From Luteimonas gilva (GTDB lineage Bacteria > Pseudomonadota > Gammaproteobacteria > Xanthomonadales > Xanthomonadaceae), in contig NZ_SZUA01000003.1 in assembly GCF_005239095.1 (NCBI RefSeq), forward strand, positions 310,001 to 374,000: a DNA stretch of 64,000 nucleotides. Direction: 5' to 3'. Each line of letters begins with the position of its first letter. Position 1 is the stretch's first letter. Of the stretch, positions 32,438-41,620 are shown piece by piece. A model generated the notes under the pieces. That model did no database searches and was not told the origin of the DNA. It was given only the letters and a program-made list of their open reading frames with translations. A program made the position numbers and the translations under genes.

Positions 32438-33606
32438 AGTTGTCCCTTGCGCGCGAACGCGCCGACCATGGCGGAAACGAAAGTCAGGCCCGCCGCGAGG
32501 ATCGCGGAAGCGATGAAGCCGAACGATGTATAGACTGCGCCGAACCCCGTGGTGCCCGCGAAAACGGCGAGGTAAGTGACCGCGCTGTTGAGGCCCATGA
32601 TGGTCCCTCGCCGTGCGGGGTCGATGGCCGTCAAGCGCACGATCAGCGCGTTGAACGCGATGTGATTCACCAGGCCCCACACGAATACCGTGGCCAATAG
32701 GCCGACGAAGCCGGCGCCCGTCAGCGCCATGCAGAGATAGATCGCGCCGACCGCGCACAAAGCGATCGGCATGGTCCTCCGGGGGCCCACGCGATCGACG
32801 AACTTGTCCAAGAACGCGGCCAAGCCGAATCCCAAGCCGTAAGCGAGCGCCGCGAAACCATTCGCGCTGAGCGGCCGGCCGAGGCCGTTGTGCAGATGGT
32901 CGCCCAGAAAACCGTAGATGCCGTAGAACGCCGACATGAACGCTCCGCACACGATGAGGAGCGGGGTCACGCCCGGTATCTTCAAGGCCTCGGTCGGCAT
33001 CGGCGCCGATTCCGCCGCGACGGCGCGAGGATGCTTGGAATACGACAGGATCGCGAACGCGACGGCGGCCAAAACGGCGACGGCCGCATAGACCGCGCGC
33101 CACTGCACGTATTGCGCGAGCACGGCCGAGAGCGAGACGCCCGCGACCAGGCTGAGCGTCCAGCCGGTGAGCACGGCGCCGATGGTCCGGCTTTCGCGTC
33201 CCGGCGGTGCGATGGCGGCGGCGTTCGAGTAAATGGCGGGCAAGGCGACGCCGGTCGCCAATCCCGCGACGGCTTGCGCTGCGGACAGCATGACGACGCC
33301 GGTGGCCGCAGCGCTCGACAAGAGCGCCAGGGCGAGCACCGCCATCGACGCCCGCAACACGCGCCAAGCGCCCAGGCGATCGATGTGGCGCGCGAACAGC
33401 AGCGCGCTCGTCGCAGTCGCCAAGCCGAACGCCGCGGTCGCCGCCATCACGGTCGAGGTGGTCGATCCGAACGCGTGCGCGACTTCCGGCGCGATGGGCC
33501 CGAGGACGAGGGAATTCGAACCCACTATCGCCACGCAGCCGGTCAGCAGATAGGCGGCCGCGGGCAGGCGGTTTGATTCGCTGATCTGTTGATTAATATT
33601 CGGCAT
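32434..33606 (-). CDS. MFS permease, drug-efflux type
   Basis: The protein of 390 residues (from MPNINQQ) has twelve predicted membrane helices and the MFS loop motif RHIDRLGAWRVLR between helices 2 and 3 (motif A-like). ATG 33604-33606 is chosen; an in-frame ATG eight codons upstream also exists. As the first gene of the operon it probably sets its purpose: export of, or resistance to, a compound processed by the methyltransferase and hydrolase. It faces an Lrp/AsnC regulator across a 48-bp gap with a perfect 6-bp-arm palindrome. Confidence 0.88.
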   Translation of the reverse strand: MPNINQQISESNRLPAAAYLLTGCVAIVGSNSLVLGPIAPEVAHAFGSTTSTVMAATAAFGLATATSALLFARHIDRLGAWRVLRASMAVLALALLSSAAATGVVMLSAAQAVAGLATGVALPAIYSNAAAIAPPGRESRTIGAVLTGWTLSLVAGVSLSAVLAQYVQWRAVYAAVAVLAAVAFAILSYSKHPRAVAAESAPMPTEALKIPGVTPLLIVCGAFMSAFYGIYGFLGDHLHNGLGRPLSANGFAALAYGLGFGLAAFLDKFVDRVGPRRTMPIALCAVGAIYLCMALTGAGFVGLLATVFVWGLVNHIAFNALIVRLTAIDPARRGTIMGLNSAVTYLAVFAGTTGFGAVYTSFGFIASAILAAGLTFVSAMVGAFARKGQL

Positions 33607-33613
33607 GAACCTA

Positions 33614-33626
33614 TATTCGCCGAATA
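33614..33626. promoter_or_regulatory. Candidate Lrp/AsnC operator (TATTCG-C-CGAATA)
   Basis: A perfect palindrome with 6-bp arms and a one-base spacer lies in the 48-bp gap between the divergent MFS operon and the Lrp-type regulator gene. Lrp/AsnC sites are typically AT-rich imperfect palindromes of about 13-15 bp, so size and place fit. Confidence 0.5.
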
Positions 33627-33654
33627 GCATTCCGTTTCAAGCGATGTTTTCGAT

Positions 33655-34191
33655 ATGACGAAAAATACGAATACGGTTCGGCAGAACGGCTCTCAGGTCC
33701 GGGACCTCGACGCATTCGACCGAAAAATATTAGGGGTGCTGGTCCGCGACGCGAACGTCAGCTATGCGGAGATGGGAGAACAGATCGGTCTCTCGGCGCC
33801 GGCCGTGCACGAGCGGGTGAAGCGGATGAAGCGCGACGGCGTCATCCGGCAGACGGCGGCGTTGATCGATCCCATGGCGGTCGGCAAACCGTTGGTGGCC
33901 TTCGTCCATGTGGACGTCCGCGGATGGTGCATGACGCCCGAGCTGCTGGCCGTCGCCGCGCTCCCTGAAGTGGAGGAAGTGCATAGCGTCGCCGGCGACA
34001 CGTCCTTGATGCTTAAGGTGAGGACCGAGAATTCGTCCGCGCTCGAAGGTCTGCTCGCGCGCCTTTACGACGCGCCGGGCATCATCGCGACGCGCTCCTA
34101 CATAGTTCTCACCACGCATGTCGAACGTCCGGTGCAACCGGACACGACCCAGGATTGGCCCCCGGTAAGCGCGGCGAGGCCAAGGAAGTAG
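33655..34191 (+). CDS. Lrp/AsnC family transcriptional regulator
   Basis: The 178-residue protein has an N-terminal winged helix (LDAFDRKILGVLVRDANVSY then AEMGEQIGLSAPAVHERVKRM) and a C-terminal ligand-binding RAM/AsnC domain (VHSVAGDTSLMLKVRTENSS). It probably senses an amino acid or related small molecule and controls the divergent MFS operon. The C-terminus ends ...AARPRK. The TAG stop is contributed by a REP element that begins GTAGCCCGGG, suggesting the original 3' end may have been altered by REP insertion. Confidence 0.9.
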   Translation: MTKNTNTVRQNGSQVRDLDAFDRKILGVLVRDANVSYAEMGEQIGLSAPAVHERVKRMKRDGVIRQTAALIDPMAVGKPLVAFVHVDVRGWCMTPELLAVAALPEVEEVHSVAGDTSLMLKVRTENSSALEGLLARLYDAPGIIATRSYIVLTTHVERPVQPDTTQDWPPVSAARPRK

Positions 34192-34216
34192 CCCGGGTAA
34201 GCGAAGCGCGCCCGGG
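34188..34216. repeat. REP copy overlapping the Lrp-type gene stop codon
   Basis: GTAGCCCGGGTAAGCGAAGC followed by GCGCCCGGG; the TAG at 34189-34191 is both the stop codon and part of the repeat. Confidence 0.8.
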
Positions 34217-34362
34217 AGCTCTTCGATCCGATGCTGCCCTCGCCGCGTGCCTGAGGCCGAGTCCGAACCGGTACTTTTCCTATGGGCTCAATATAACGGC
34301 GCCCCATTGATCCGCTCCGTTCCGAGGCATGTACTGAACGCTGCGCTCACCTCGCCGCCGCC

Positions 34363-35139
34363 ATGTATCCCGATGCCGATTCCGAGCAGATAGATTTCTT
34401 CCGCGAGCACGGCTATCTGGTGGTCAAGCAGGCGATTCCGCAGGCGGACCTGGACGAGCTGGAGGAGCACTGCGACGTTTTGATCGCGCAGAAGCACGAG
34501 CTCGCCAACGACTGGGCGTGGAGCAGCGACGAATCGCGCGAGAACCGCAGTTTCCGCATCGTGCAATCGTCGCCCAGCAAGGTCTGGGCGGACATCGCCG
34601 ATCAGCCTTACCGGAAATGGCTCGCGCGGTTCTCCTCGCAGCTGATGGCGCTCGATATGGCGTTTTGGTACGACCAGTTCCTGGGCAAGCCGCCCGGTCA
34701 CGGCGCGGCGACCGAATGGCATCAGGACGAAGGCTATTGGGGTCGCAATTTGGAAGATCGCGGCATCACCGGCTGGATCCCGTTGCAGGCAGTGGACGTC
34801 GTCAACGGCTGCATGCATTTCATCGACGGCGGGCATCGGCTCGGCATCCTGCCGCATAAGCTCGTCGAAGGCGTGCAGAGCGATCTGCTGACCTGCGAAG
34901 TGGACGAGACGCGCACGGTGGTCTGCCCGATGCAGCGGGGCGATGTCGCCTTCCATCATTCCAAGACGCCGCACATGAGCACGCCCAACTCGGGACCCGC
35001 CTGGCGCAAGGCCGTCACCAACCACCTGCAGCAACGCGGGGCCGGCGGCGAAGGCGGACATTATCCGTGGCGGGTGAAAGTGAACCAGCGCACCGGCGAG
35101 CGGAAGGCGGTGGGCGGCATGGGCGAAGAAAACTCATAA
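34363..35139 (+). CDS. Phytanoyl-CoA dioxygenase (PhyH) family protein
   Basis: The 258-residue protein is a 2-oxoglutarate/Fe(II) oxygenase of the PhyH family. The facial triad is visible as WHQDEGYW (His120, Asp122) and a distal histidine in FHHSKTPHMS (His204), followed by the 2-oxoglutarate-binding arginine in GPAWRKAV. The N-terminal FFREHGYLVVKQAI is the usual PhyH start. Such enzymes hydroxylate lipids or secondary metabolites; the substrate is unknown. The gene stands alone between REP copies. Confidence 0.9.
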   Translation: MYPDADSEQIDFFREHGYLVVKQAIPQADLDELEEHCDVLIAQKHELANDWAWSSDESRENRSFRIVQSSPSKVWADIADQPYRKWLARFSSQLMALDMAFWYDQFLGKPPGHGAATEWHQDEGYWGRNLEDRGITGWIPLQAVDVVNGCMHFIDGGHRLGILPHKLVEGVQSDLLTCEVDETRTVVCPMQRGDVAFHHSKTPHMSTPNSGPAWRKAVTNHLQQRGAGGEGGHYPWRVKVNQRTGERKAVGGMGEENS

Positions 35140-35141
35140 TC

Positions 35142-35225
35142 GTAGCCCGGGTAAGCGAAGCGCACCCGGGACTTCGATCCATTCGATGCGCCCCGGGTGC
35201 GGCCTACGGCCTTACCCGGGCTACG
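35142..35225. repeat. REP pair (BIME), GTAGCCCGGGTAAGCGAAGC family
   Basis: A forward copy at 35142-35170 and an inverted copy at 35190-35225 (CCCCGGGTGCGGCCTACGGC then CTTACCCGGGCTACG), separated by about 20 bp, lie just after the PhyH stop codon. Confidence 0.85.
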
Positions 35226-35350
35226 TGCCTTCCCGCGGCTTTTTCCGGTCGCGACGCGCTGATCCTTCATAACCGAGCGAAGCTCCGCATCGCGACCGAC
35301 CCTAGTTATGAGGCAGAATCGGCGAAAGCGGGCGAACGGACGGTGGCGAT

Positions 35351-35755
35351 ATGGCGAAGGTGACGGGCATCGGCGGCGTGTTCTTGAAGTGCAAGGGCGA
35401 CAGCGCCGCGCTGGGGGCTTGGTACCAGAAGCACCTGGGCATGGCCTTGGAAGACTTCGGCGGTTCCATCCTGCGCTGGCCCGACGACAAGGCCGAAGAC
35501 GGCGGCCTCACGGTGTGGGCGCTCGCCGACAAAGACAGCCAGTGGTTCAGCCCCAGCGAATCGTCCTTCATGATCAACTACCGTGTCGACGACCTCGACG
35601 GATTGCTCGCGCAGCTGCGCGCGGCCGAGGTGACGATCGTCGGCGGTCCGGAGTCGCACGAGAACGGCAAGTTCGCATGGATCATGGATCCGGACGGCAA
35701 CAAGGTGGAACTTTGGGAACCGATGCTCTGGGACGCCAAGAACAAAGGCGCGTGA
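35351..35755 (+). CDS. VOC family protein
   Basis: The 134-residue protein shows the VOC fold pattern: TGIGGVFLKCKGDSAALGAW with YQKHLGMALEDFGGSILRW in the first half, and YRVDDLDGLLAQLRAAEVTI plus AWIMDPDGNKVELWEP in the second. DPDGNKVELWEP with its metal-ligand-like glutamate is the glyoxalase I-type ending. It is cytoplasmic and of unknown substrate. The stop is followed 24 bp later by an esterase-like gene on the same strand, so both may share a transcript. Confidence 0.85.
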   Translation: MAKVTGIGGVFLKCKGDSAALGAWYQKHLGMALEDFGGSILRWPDDKAEDGGLTVWALADKDSQWFSPSESSFMINYRVDDLDGLLAQLRAAEVTIVGGPESHENGKFAWIMDPDGNKVELWEPMLWDAKNKGA

Positions 35756-35779
35756 AGCGGTTCCGAATGGCGAGCGACG

Positions 35780-36811
35780 ATGGACGGGAAGGGATCGACA
35801 GTGCGCCGAATCGGATTCCTGCTTGCGTGCGTCTTGGGATTGCCGAACCCGGCGTGCGCCATCGCCGCAACGAAGCCGGCGCAGACCGAAGCTCCGGCGA
35901 AAGATCGCGACGAAGACCATCGTTGGGAATCCCGCACCTGGCAGCCGCCGCCGGGCTTGAAGCAGATTCCGCTCTGGCCCGACGGCGCGCCGGATATGCA
36001 GGACGTTCCGCGGGTGCCGGAAAGGATCGAAATCGCCGACACGCCGGATGCGCTCGAAGGGCGCACTTCGGAGGCGGCTTGGGACGTCACCGCTCCGACC
36101 CTCACCGTGTTCCCGCCGAAGGGCAGGAACACCGGCGTCGCGATCGTGGTGTTTCCCGGCGGCGGATTCAAAGCGGTGGTGGTCACCAAGCAGGGAACGG
36201 AAATCTGCCGATGGATCGCGTCCAAAGGGATGACGTGCATCCTGTCTAAATATCGCGTGCCCAAGAGCAATCATTACTGGGATCGGGATTGCCGATGCGC
36301 GGTCACTCCCAAAATCCCGCGCGCGCTGCAGGACGCGCAGCGGACGATCAGGTTGGTGCGCAGCAAAGCGCGCGAATGGAATATCGACCCGAACAAGATC
36401 GGCGCGATGGGCTTCTCGGCCGGCGGCTACCTGGTCGCGCAGACCAGCAACATCTTCAAGCCGGCCTACCGGCCGATCGATGCCGTCGACAAGATCAGCA
36501 GCCGGCCCGACTTCGCCATCGCGTTCTATCCCGGCCACTTGTGCCGCGCCGGCGCCACGCTCGACCCCGGCATCCGGGTGACGAAAAAGACGCCGCCGAC
36601 GTTCTTGTTGCAAGCCTGGGACGACCCCGTCGACGAGATTTGCAACAGCACCGTCTATGCGCGCGCGCTGGACGCCGCGGGCGTGCCGGCGGAGGTGCAT
36701 CTTTTCGCCAAAGGCGGCCATGCCTTCGCTTTGAGGAAAAGCGAGCACCCGGTGGTCGCGGCCTGGCCTTCGCTGGTCGAAAACTGGCTCAAGGAAATCG
36801 GCGTTCTGTAG
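35780..36811 (+). CDS. Secreted alpha/beta hydrolase (acetyl-xylan esterase/BD-FAE-like)
   Basis: The 343-residue protein has a signal peptide, FPGGGF (oxyanion-hole HGGG equivalent), the nucleophile elbow GFSAGGYL, an acid in AWDDPVD and a histidine in KGGHAFAL, giving the triad order of the BD-FAE/endo-xylanase-associated esterase family. It probably removes acyl or feruloyl groups from polysaccharide in the periplasm or outside. ATG 35780 is annotated, but GTG at 35801 (VRRIGFLLACVLGLP) has a better-spaced AAGGGA and a cleaner signal peptide, so the true start may be there. It abuts the convergent methyltransferase gene with no gap. Confidence 0.82.
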   Translation: MDGKGSTVRRIGFLLACVLGLPNPACAIAATKPAQTEAPAKDRDEDHRWESRTWQPPPGLKQIPLWPDGAPDMQDVPRVPERIEIADTPDALEGRTSEAAWDVTAPTLTVFPPKGRNTGVAIVVFPGGGFKAVVVTKQGTEICRWIASKGMTCILSKYRVPKSNHYWDRDCRCAVTPKIPRALQDAQRTIRLVRSKAREWNIDPNKIGAMGFSAGGYLVAQTSNIFKPAYRPIDAVDKISSRPDFAIAFYPGHLCRAGATLDPGIRVTKKTPPTFLLQAWDDPVDEICNSTVYARALDAAGVPAEVHLFAKGGHAFALRKSEHPVVAAWPSLVENWLKEIGVL

Positions 36812-37495
36812 TCATGGCTGCGGCGGCTTGTACGCGACCCAGCCTTTGAACGTAAACCCGGCGTAAAACAATTCGACGTCTTGAAAGCCCGCCGCGTGCA
36901 GCAGCGCCGCATCCTGCTCGGGCGATAGCAAGGGCAGGCGGCTGCTTATCGCCGCGATCGCGTTTCGAGCATCCGCCGCGGCAATGCCCGAAGCCGCTGC
37001 GAAAGCCGCATAGCGATCCAGCCAGCGCGCTTTTTCGTCTTCGCTTTGAGGAAAACTGTGGTGGGCGACGACGAGCGGCGCGCCGGGTTTCAGGCGTTGC
37101 GCCGTTTCCTTCAGCGTGCGCAGGCGCTCTTCTGCGGAGAGGAAATGCAAGGTCAACAAACAAGCGGCGCCATCGAAAGGGCCCGCCGGCGCGGTGTCGA
37201 TATAGCCTTCGTGGAATTCGACGCGCGACGCGAGCGGACCCAGCGTGGCCTGCGCCAAGTTCAGCATCTCGGCCGAAGGATCGACGCCCACGAAACGCCA
37301 GTCGGCCTGCGCCTCGGCGAAGACTTTCAACTCCAAACCGCCGCCGGCGCCGAGCACCAGAACGCAGCCGTCGCGGGGAACGCGTTCGGCGAGCAGCAGC
37401 GCCGCCATCTTTTGCAGCGCGTGAAATCCCGGAACCTGCTTGGGCGGGCCATCGGCGTAGCGAGCGACCGCTTGGGGATCGGTGAAAGACGGCAA
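36812..37495 (-). CDS. Class I SAM-dependent methyltransferase
   Basis: The 227-residue protein has the SAM motif VLVLGAGGGLELKVFAEA, the second-strand acid in FVGVDPSAEM, and ACLLTLHFLSAEERLRTLKE followed by LVVAHHSFP, matching Methyltransf_25/23-type proteins. It starts 53 bp after the aldo/keto reductase gene on the same strand and could be co-transcribed. The acceptor is unknown. Confidence 0.85.
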   Translation of the reverse strand: MPSFTDPQAVARYADGPPKQVPGFHALQKMAALLLAERVPRDGCVLVLGAGGGLELKVFAEAQADWRFVGVDPSAEMLNLAQATLGPLASRVEFHEGYIDTAPAGPFDGAACLLTLHFLSAEERLRTLKETAQRLKPGAPLVVAHHSFPQSEDEKARWLDRYAAFAAASGIAAADARNAIAAISSRLPLLSPEQDAALLHAAGFQDVELFYAGFTFKGWVAYKPPQP

Positions 37496-37548
37496 GCGGA
37501 TTCCTTCCCTCGGGCTCGAAGGACAATGCTACCGGAACGGCTTTCAAT

Positions 37549-38953
<1,405 letters not shown>

Positions 38954-39130
38954 ATGAAACATACGCCTTTTGATGTATGCGAAGAGCACGATGAGCCAAC
39001 GCCCGCCTGGATCAAGGCGGAAGCGCCGCTGAAGAAACAGAACGCCGTGGGCCAGCGTGCGCCCAAGTTCGACGCGCCCGGCGACATCGGCAGCTACGGT
39101 TGGCGCGGCGGCGGCGGGGATCCCGTCTAA
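38954..39130 (+). CDS. RiPP-like precursor peptide, copy 1
   Basis: The gene encodes 58 residues. The N-terminal part (MKHTPFDVCEEHDEPTPAWI then KAEAPLKKQNAVGQRAP) is nearly the same as in the second copy. A conserved DAPGDIGSYG (40-49) follows, then a variable tail WRGGGGDPV. Conserved front and variable glycine/aspartate/proline-rich end, tandem duplication, a private terminator and an ATP-dependent amide-bond-forming enzyme downstream are all typical of ribosomally made, post-translationally modified peptides. AAGGA precedes the ATG. A classical lasso core (N-terminal Gly with Asp/Glu at position 7-9 plus a long tail) is not evident: GWRGGGGD would allow an eight-residue ring, but leaves only two tail residues. 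Product class is therefore open. Confidence 0.75.
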   Translation: MKHTPFDVCEEHDEPTPAWIKAEAPLKKQNAVGQRAPKFDAPGDIGSYGWRGGGGDPV

Positions 39131-39155
39131 GGTCGCCGGAAGTTCCAAGCCAGCG

Positions 39156-39185
39156 AAGCCGCCTTCCCGCAGAAGGCGGCTTTTT
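39156..39185 (+). terminator. Rho-independent terminator after precursor copy 1
   Basis: AAGCCGCCTT (39156-39165) pairs with AAGGCGGCTT (39173-39182) around a seven-base loop, followed by further T residues to 39185. It should end most transcripts of the first precursor gene. Confidence 0.88.
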
Positions 39186-39338
39186 AACGCCGGAATTATT
39201 CGCGCGCAAAACTCACTGTTGCCCGATCGGCGTCCGATGTGCGGGGAAACCGTGATCCAAGGCCGTTTTCGCGCCACCGTCTTTGCTAGGCTCGAAACGC
39301 CGCAAGGTCGCGGCGAAAACCATCGAAGGAGCGCTCTC

Positions 39339-39518
39339 ATGAAACATGCGAATTTTGCTGTATGCGAAGAGCACGATGACACGACCCTCGCCTGGATCAA
39401 GGCGGAAGCCCCGTTGCAAAACCAGAACGCCGTGGGTCTGCGCGCGCCGAAAATCGATGCGCCCGGAGATATCGGCAGCTACGGTTCGCGTCACGGCGGC
39501 GATCCTCTGTTGGGCTGA
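39339..39518 (+). CDS. RiPP-like precursor peptide, copy 2
   Basis: The 59-residue paralogue of the preceding peptide reads MKHANFAVCEEHDDTTLAWI, then KAEAPLQNQNAVGLRAPKID, then APGDIGSYGSRHGGDPLLG. Relative to copy 1, 42 of the first 49 positions look conserved by eye, while the tail after DIGSYG differs (SRHGGDPLLG versus WRGGGGDPV) and is one residue longer. Cys9 is kept in both. GAAGGA lies before the ATG. It is separated from the asparagine-synthetase-like gene by 79 bp containing an 11-bp perfect hairpin, an arrangement that lets precursor be made in excess of enzyme. Confidence 0.75.
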   Translation: MKHANFAVCEEHDDTTLAWIKAEAPLQNQNAVGLRAPKIDAPGDIGSYGSRHGGDPLLG

Positions 39519-39549
39519 CGGACCGTTGGTCGAAAGGGTCTAGTACCGA

Positions 39550-39579
39550 GAAGCCGCCTCCTTGTCGAGGCGGCTTCTT
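39550..39579 (+). terminator. Attenuator-like hairpin between precursor 2 and the cyclase-like gene
   Basis: GAAGCCGCCTC (39550-39560) and GAGGCGGCTTC (39567-39577) form a perfect 11-bp stem with a six-base loop, followed by only TT. The weak T-tract suggests partial termination with readthrough into the enzyme gene. The stem closely resembles the one after precursor 1. Confidence 0.75.
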
Positions 39580-39597
39580 CGTTGGGAAGGGAAGCCC

Positions 39598-41157
39598 ATG
39601 CTTAAAGCCGATATCGTCTTGTCCGATCTCGCGCATTCCGTCGAATGGCGGGACGGCGCGATCTTCTTCGGCGGAAGCCATATCCGTCCCTATCCGCATC
39701 CGGCCCTGGAAACGCTGCTGGTGCGCACGCGGGGGCAATGGTTCGCCATCGTCAGGGAACGCTCGGCCGCGATCGTGCCGATCGGGGCGGAGAGCCGGGA
39801 CGTCGATGCCGAAGAATTCGGCCGGCTCTATCGCGAGTGCATGCTCTGGCCCCTCGACTACGCGATGGTCGAAGCCGCGCAAGCGGGCCATCGGCTCAAG
39901 CTGCGCGCCGGCGCGCTCGGTGCCGCGCCGGTCTATTGCCGCGCCGGCGAGGATCGCGTGGTGGTGTCTTGGGATATAGCGGATTTCGCCGGCGAGCCTT
40001 CGGCGATCGACATGGAGATCGCCAGCCGCCGCTTGGCGCTGCGCAGCGCCTATTCGGCGCGGCAGTTGTGCGTCGGCACGATGCAGCTGACCGAGCGCGC
40101 TTCGCTTTACGTGGAACCGGGCAAGGCGAGTTATCGCTATCCCTCGCCGTCCGAAGCGCCCGAAGCTGCGCCGCTGCCGGCGGATCGCGACGCCTTGGCC
40201 GAATTCGAGCGGCGCCTGCATCGCGTCGCGTCCGCGCGGCCGTTCGCGAGCGCGCGAATCTCGGCCGAGCTGAGCGGAGGCATGGATTCGGCGACCGTCG
40301 CCGCCGCGCTCGCCGCGCTTCACGGGCGCATCGCGAGCGTCGGAATTTTGTTGGATGGCGATACCCGCGACGCGCAAATCGCGCGACGGAAGAGCATCGT
40401 CGGCCGGCTCGGGCTCGACGATGCGACCGTCGAAATCGCCGAATATCCGCCCAGTTTGGATTTGCGGCCGCAGCCCGGACAGATCGCCGGCTTTTACTGG
40501 GAATACTATTTGGAAGCCTGCGCCGCTTCGTGGATTTCGGCGCGATCCCGCGGAGGCGACGCGCTGTTCACCGGCATCGGCGGCGACGAATTGTTTCCCG
40601 CCTATGCCGATGAAATCACGCAAACGACGCCGGAACGCGGAGACGGCGCCGAGGCGTACGCCGAGCGGTTGCTGACGCCGCGCGCTTCGAGCGCCGCGCG
40701 CGGCTTGTCCGGTTTCGACGCGCCCGCAAGCCCGGTGCCGGCCACGTCATTGCTGGCGCAGGCTTGTCGCGCGCCGTACGCGTTGCGGCACGGACTGTGG
40801 CCGGTGAACCCGCTCGCCGATCCGGGTCTGGTCGCCTTCTGCCATCGCCTGCCGCGCGAACATCGGCAGGAGCGCGAACTGATGCGCCGCTACTTGCACG
40901 CGCATCTGGGCGAGGGCGTTTTTCCGCGCGGCTACGTGAAAGAAACCTTCGCGCACGTGCTTCCCGCGCTGATCGCGCGCCATGCCGGCGCCATCGCTGC
41001 GCAGCTGCGCGATTGCGCCTTGGCCGATCTGGGCATCGTCGATCGCAAGGCGGTTTTGGCGCTGCTGGACTCGGTCGCCGCGACGCCGACGCCCGGATCG
41101 GTGGCGGCGCTGGCGATGTTCCTGTGGATGGAGCGCTTCGCGCGGCAGCTGAGTTGA
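39598..41157 (+). CDS. Asparagine-synthetase-like enzyme, probable RiPP macrocyclase (lasso C-protein-like)
   Basis: The 519-residue protein has a degenerate N-terminal glutaminase-like domain lacking the N-terminal Cys of true AsnB (it starts MLKADIV). The synthetase domain carries the PP-loop SGGMDS (226-231) for ATP and TGIGGDELFPAY (325-336), as in lasso-peptide cyclases, which activate an Asp/Glu side chain by adenylation and close an isopeptide ring. AAGGGA precedes ATG 39598. With two precursor genes directly upstream, it probably modifies those peptides. No lasso B1 (RRE), B2 (transglutaminase-like protease) or exporter gene lies next to it. A plain asparagine synthetase is unlikely because the catalytic Cys is missing. 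Confidence 0.82.
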   Translation: MLKADIVLSDLAHSVEWRDGAIFFGGSHIRPYPHPALETLLVRTRGQWFAIVRERSAAIVPIGAESRDVDAEEFGRLYRECMLWPLDYAMVEAAQAGHRLKLRAGALGAAPVYCRAGEDRVVVSWDIADFAGEPSAIDMEIASRRLALRSAYSARQLCVGTMQLTERASLYVEPGKASYRYPSPSEAPEAAPLPADRDALAEFERRLHRVASARPFASARISAELSGGMDSATVAAALAALHGRIASVGILLDGDTRDAQIARRKSIVGRLGLDDATVEIAEYPPSLDLRPQPGQIAGFYWEYYLEACAASWISARSRGGDALFTGIGGDELFPAYADEITQTTPERGDGAEAYAERLLTPRASSAARGLSGFDAPASPVPATSLLAQACRAPYALRHGLWPVNPLADPGLVAFCHRLPREHRQERELMRRYLHAHLGEGVFPRGYVKETFAHVLPALIARHAGAIAAQLRDCALADLGIVDRKAVLALLDSVAATPTPGSVAALAMFLWMERFARQLS

Positions 41158-41160
41158 TGC

Positions 41161-41241
41161 CGTAGCCCAGGTAAGCGCAGCGCACCCGGGGCTTTTCGAT
41201 CCGATACGACGCGGACCCCGGGTGCGCTTCGCTTACCGGGC
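41161..41241. repeat. REP pair (BIME), GTAGCCCAGGTAAGCGCAGC family
   Basis: CGTAGCCCAGGTAAGCGCAG followed by CGCACCCGGG (41161-41190) is inverted at 41216-41241 (CCCCGGGTGCGCTTCGCTTA then CCGGGC). It follows the cyclase-like gene stop directly and closes the locus. Confidence 0.8.
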
Positions 41242-41263
41242 TTCTTTGTCTACGGAAACAAGG

Positions 41264-41482
41264 TCAGCAACTGACCGTCTGCTCTCCGGTGTAGTGGCCG
41301 GTCACGGTACCGGTGACGCTGATTTCGCCGGTGCATGGATTGTGCACGGCGCGGCCGACGACCTGGCCGTTTTCGAAATAGGTGTAAACCCAGCCCGGGG
41401 GCGGCAGTTTTCCTCCCGCGGCCGACGCGATGGTGGCGACGCCGGCTATGGCCAGCCCCAGCAACAGATGTCTCATACGCAT
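41264..41482 (-). CDS. Small secreted protein, DUF6289-like
   Basis: The 72-residue product has a signal peptide (MRMRHLLLGLAIAGVATIAS then AAG) and a mature part of about 50 residues, WVYTYFENGQVVGRAVHNPC then TGEISVTGTVTGHYTGEQTVSC, with two cysteines that could form one disulphide. The pattern (Y-Y/F strand, VG, C-x-G, T-G-T-xT, terminal C) resembles the small DUF6289 proteins found in proteobacteria and actinobacteria; the match is from memory and tentative. No function is known. It is convergent with the cyclase-like gene, so a link to the RiPP locus is only positional. Confidence 0.6.
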   Translation of the reverse strand: MRMRHLLLGLAIAGVATIASAAGGKLPPPGWVYTYFENGQVVGRAVHNPCTGEISVTGTVTGHYTGEQTVSC

Positions 41483-41524
41483 TCAATTCCTCCTTGATAT
41501 GCGGCCAAAGACCGCTTTTGATCT

Positions 41525-41600
41525 TGTGGGAGGGGCTTCAGCCCCGACGCTTCTGGCGTGAGGCTTTGCAAAAAGCGTCGGAGCTGAAGCTCCTCCCACA
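41525..41600. repeat. Diverged REP pair, TGTGGGAGGGGCTTCAGCCC family
   Basis: TGTGGGAGGGGCTTCAGCCC then CGACGC (41525-41550) faces GCGTCGGAGCTGAAGCTCCT then CCCACA (41575-41600). It is a variant of the GTGGGAGCGGCTTCAGC family seen at 2651 and 13301. Confidence 0.8.
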
Positions 41601-41620
41601 GGTCCCGTCTCGTTTCGTGT

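Noticed and set aside
38954-41157. Classical lasso-peptide cluster
   Set aside because: The cyclase resembles lasso C proteins, but no B1/RRE, B2 protease or ABC exporter was found nearby, and neither tail gives an obvious lasso ring with an adequate threaded tail.
39598-41157. Housekeeping asparagine synthetase AsnB
   Set aside because: Lacks the N-terminal catalytic Cys, has a GGDELF-type loop as in cyclases, and follows two peptide genes.
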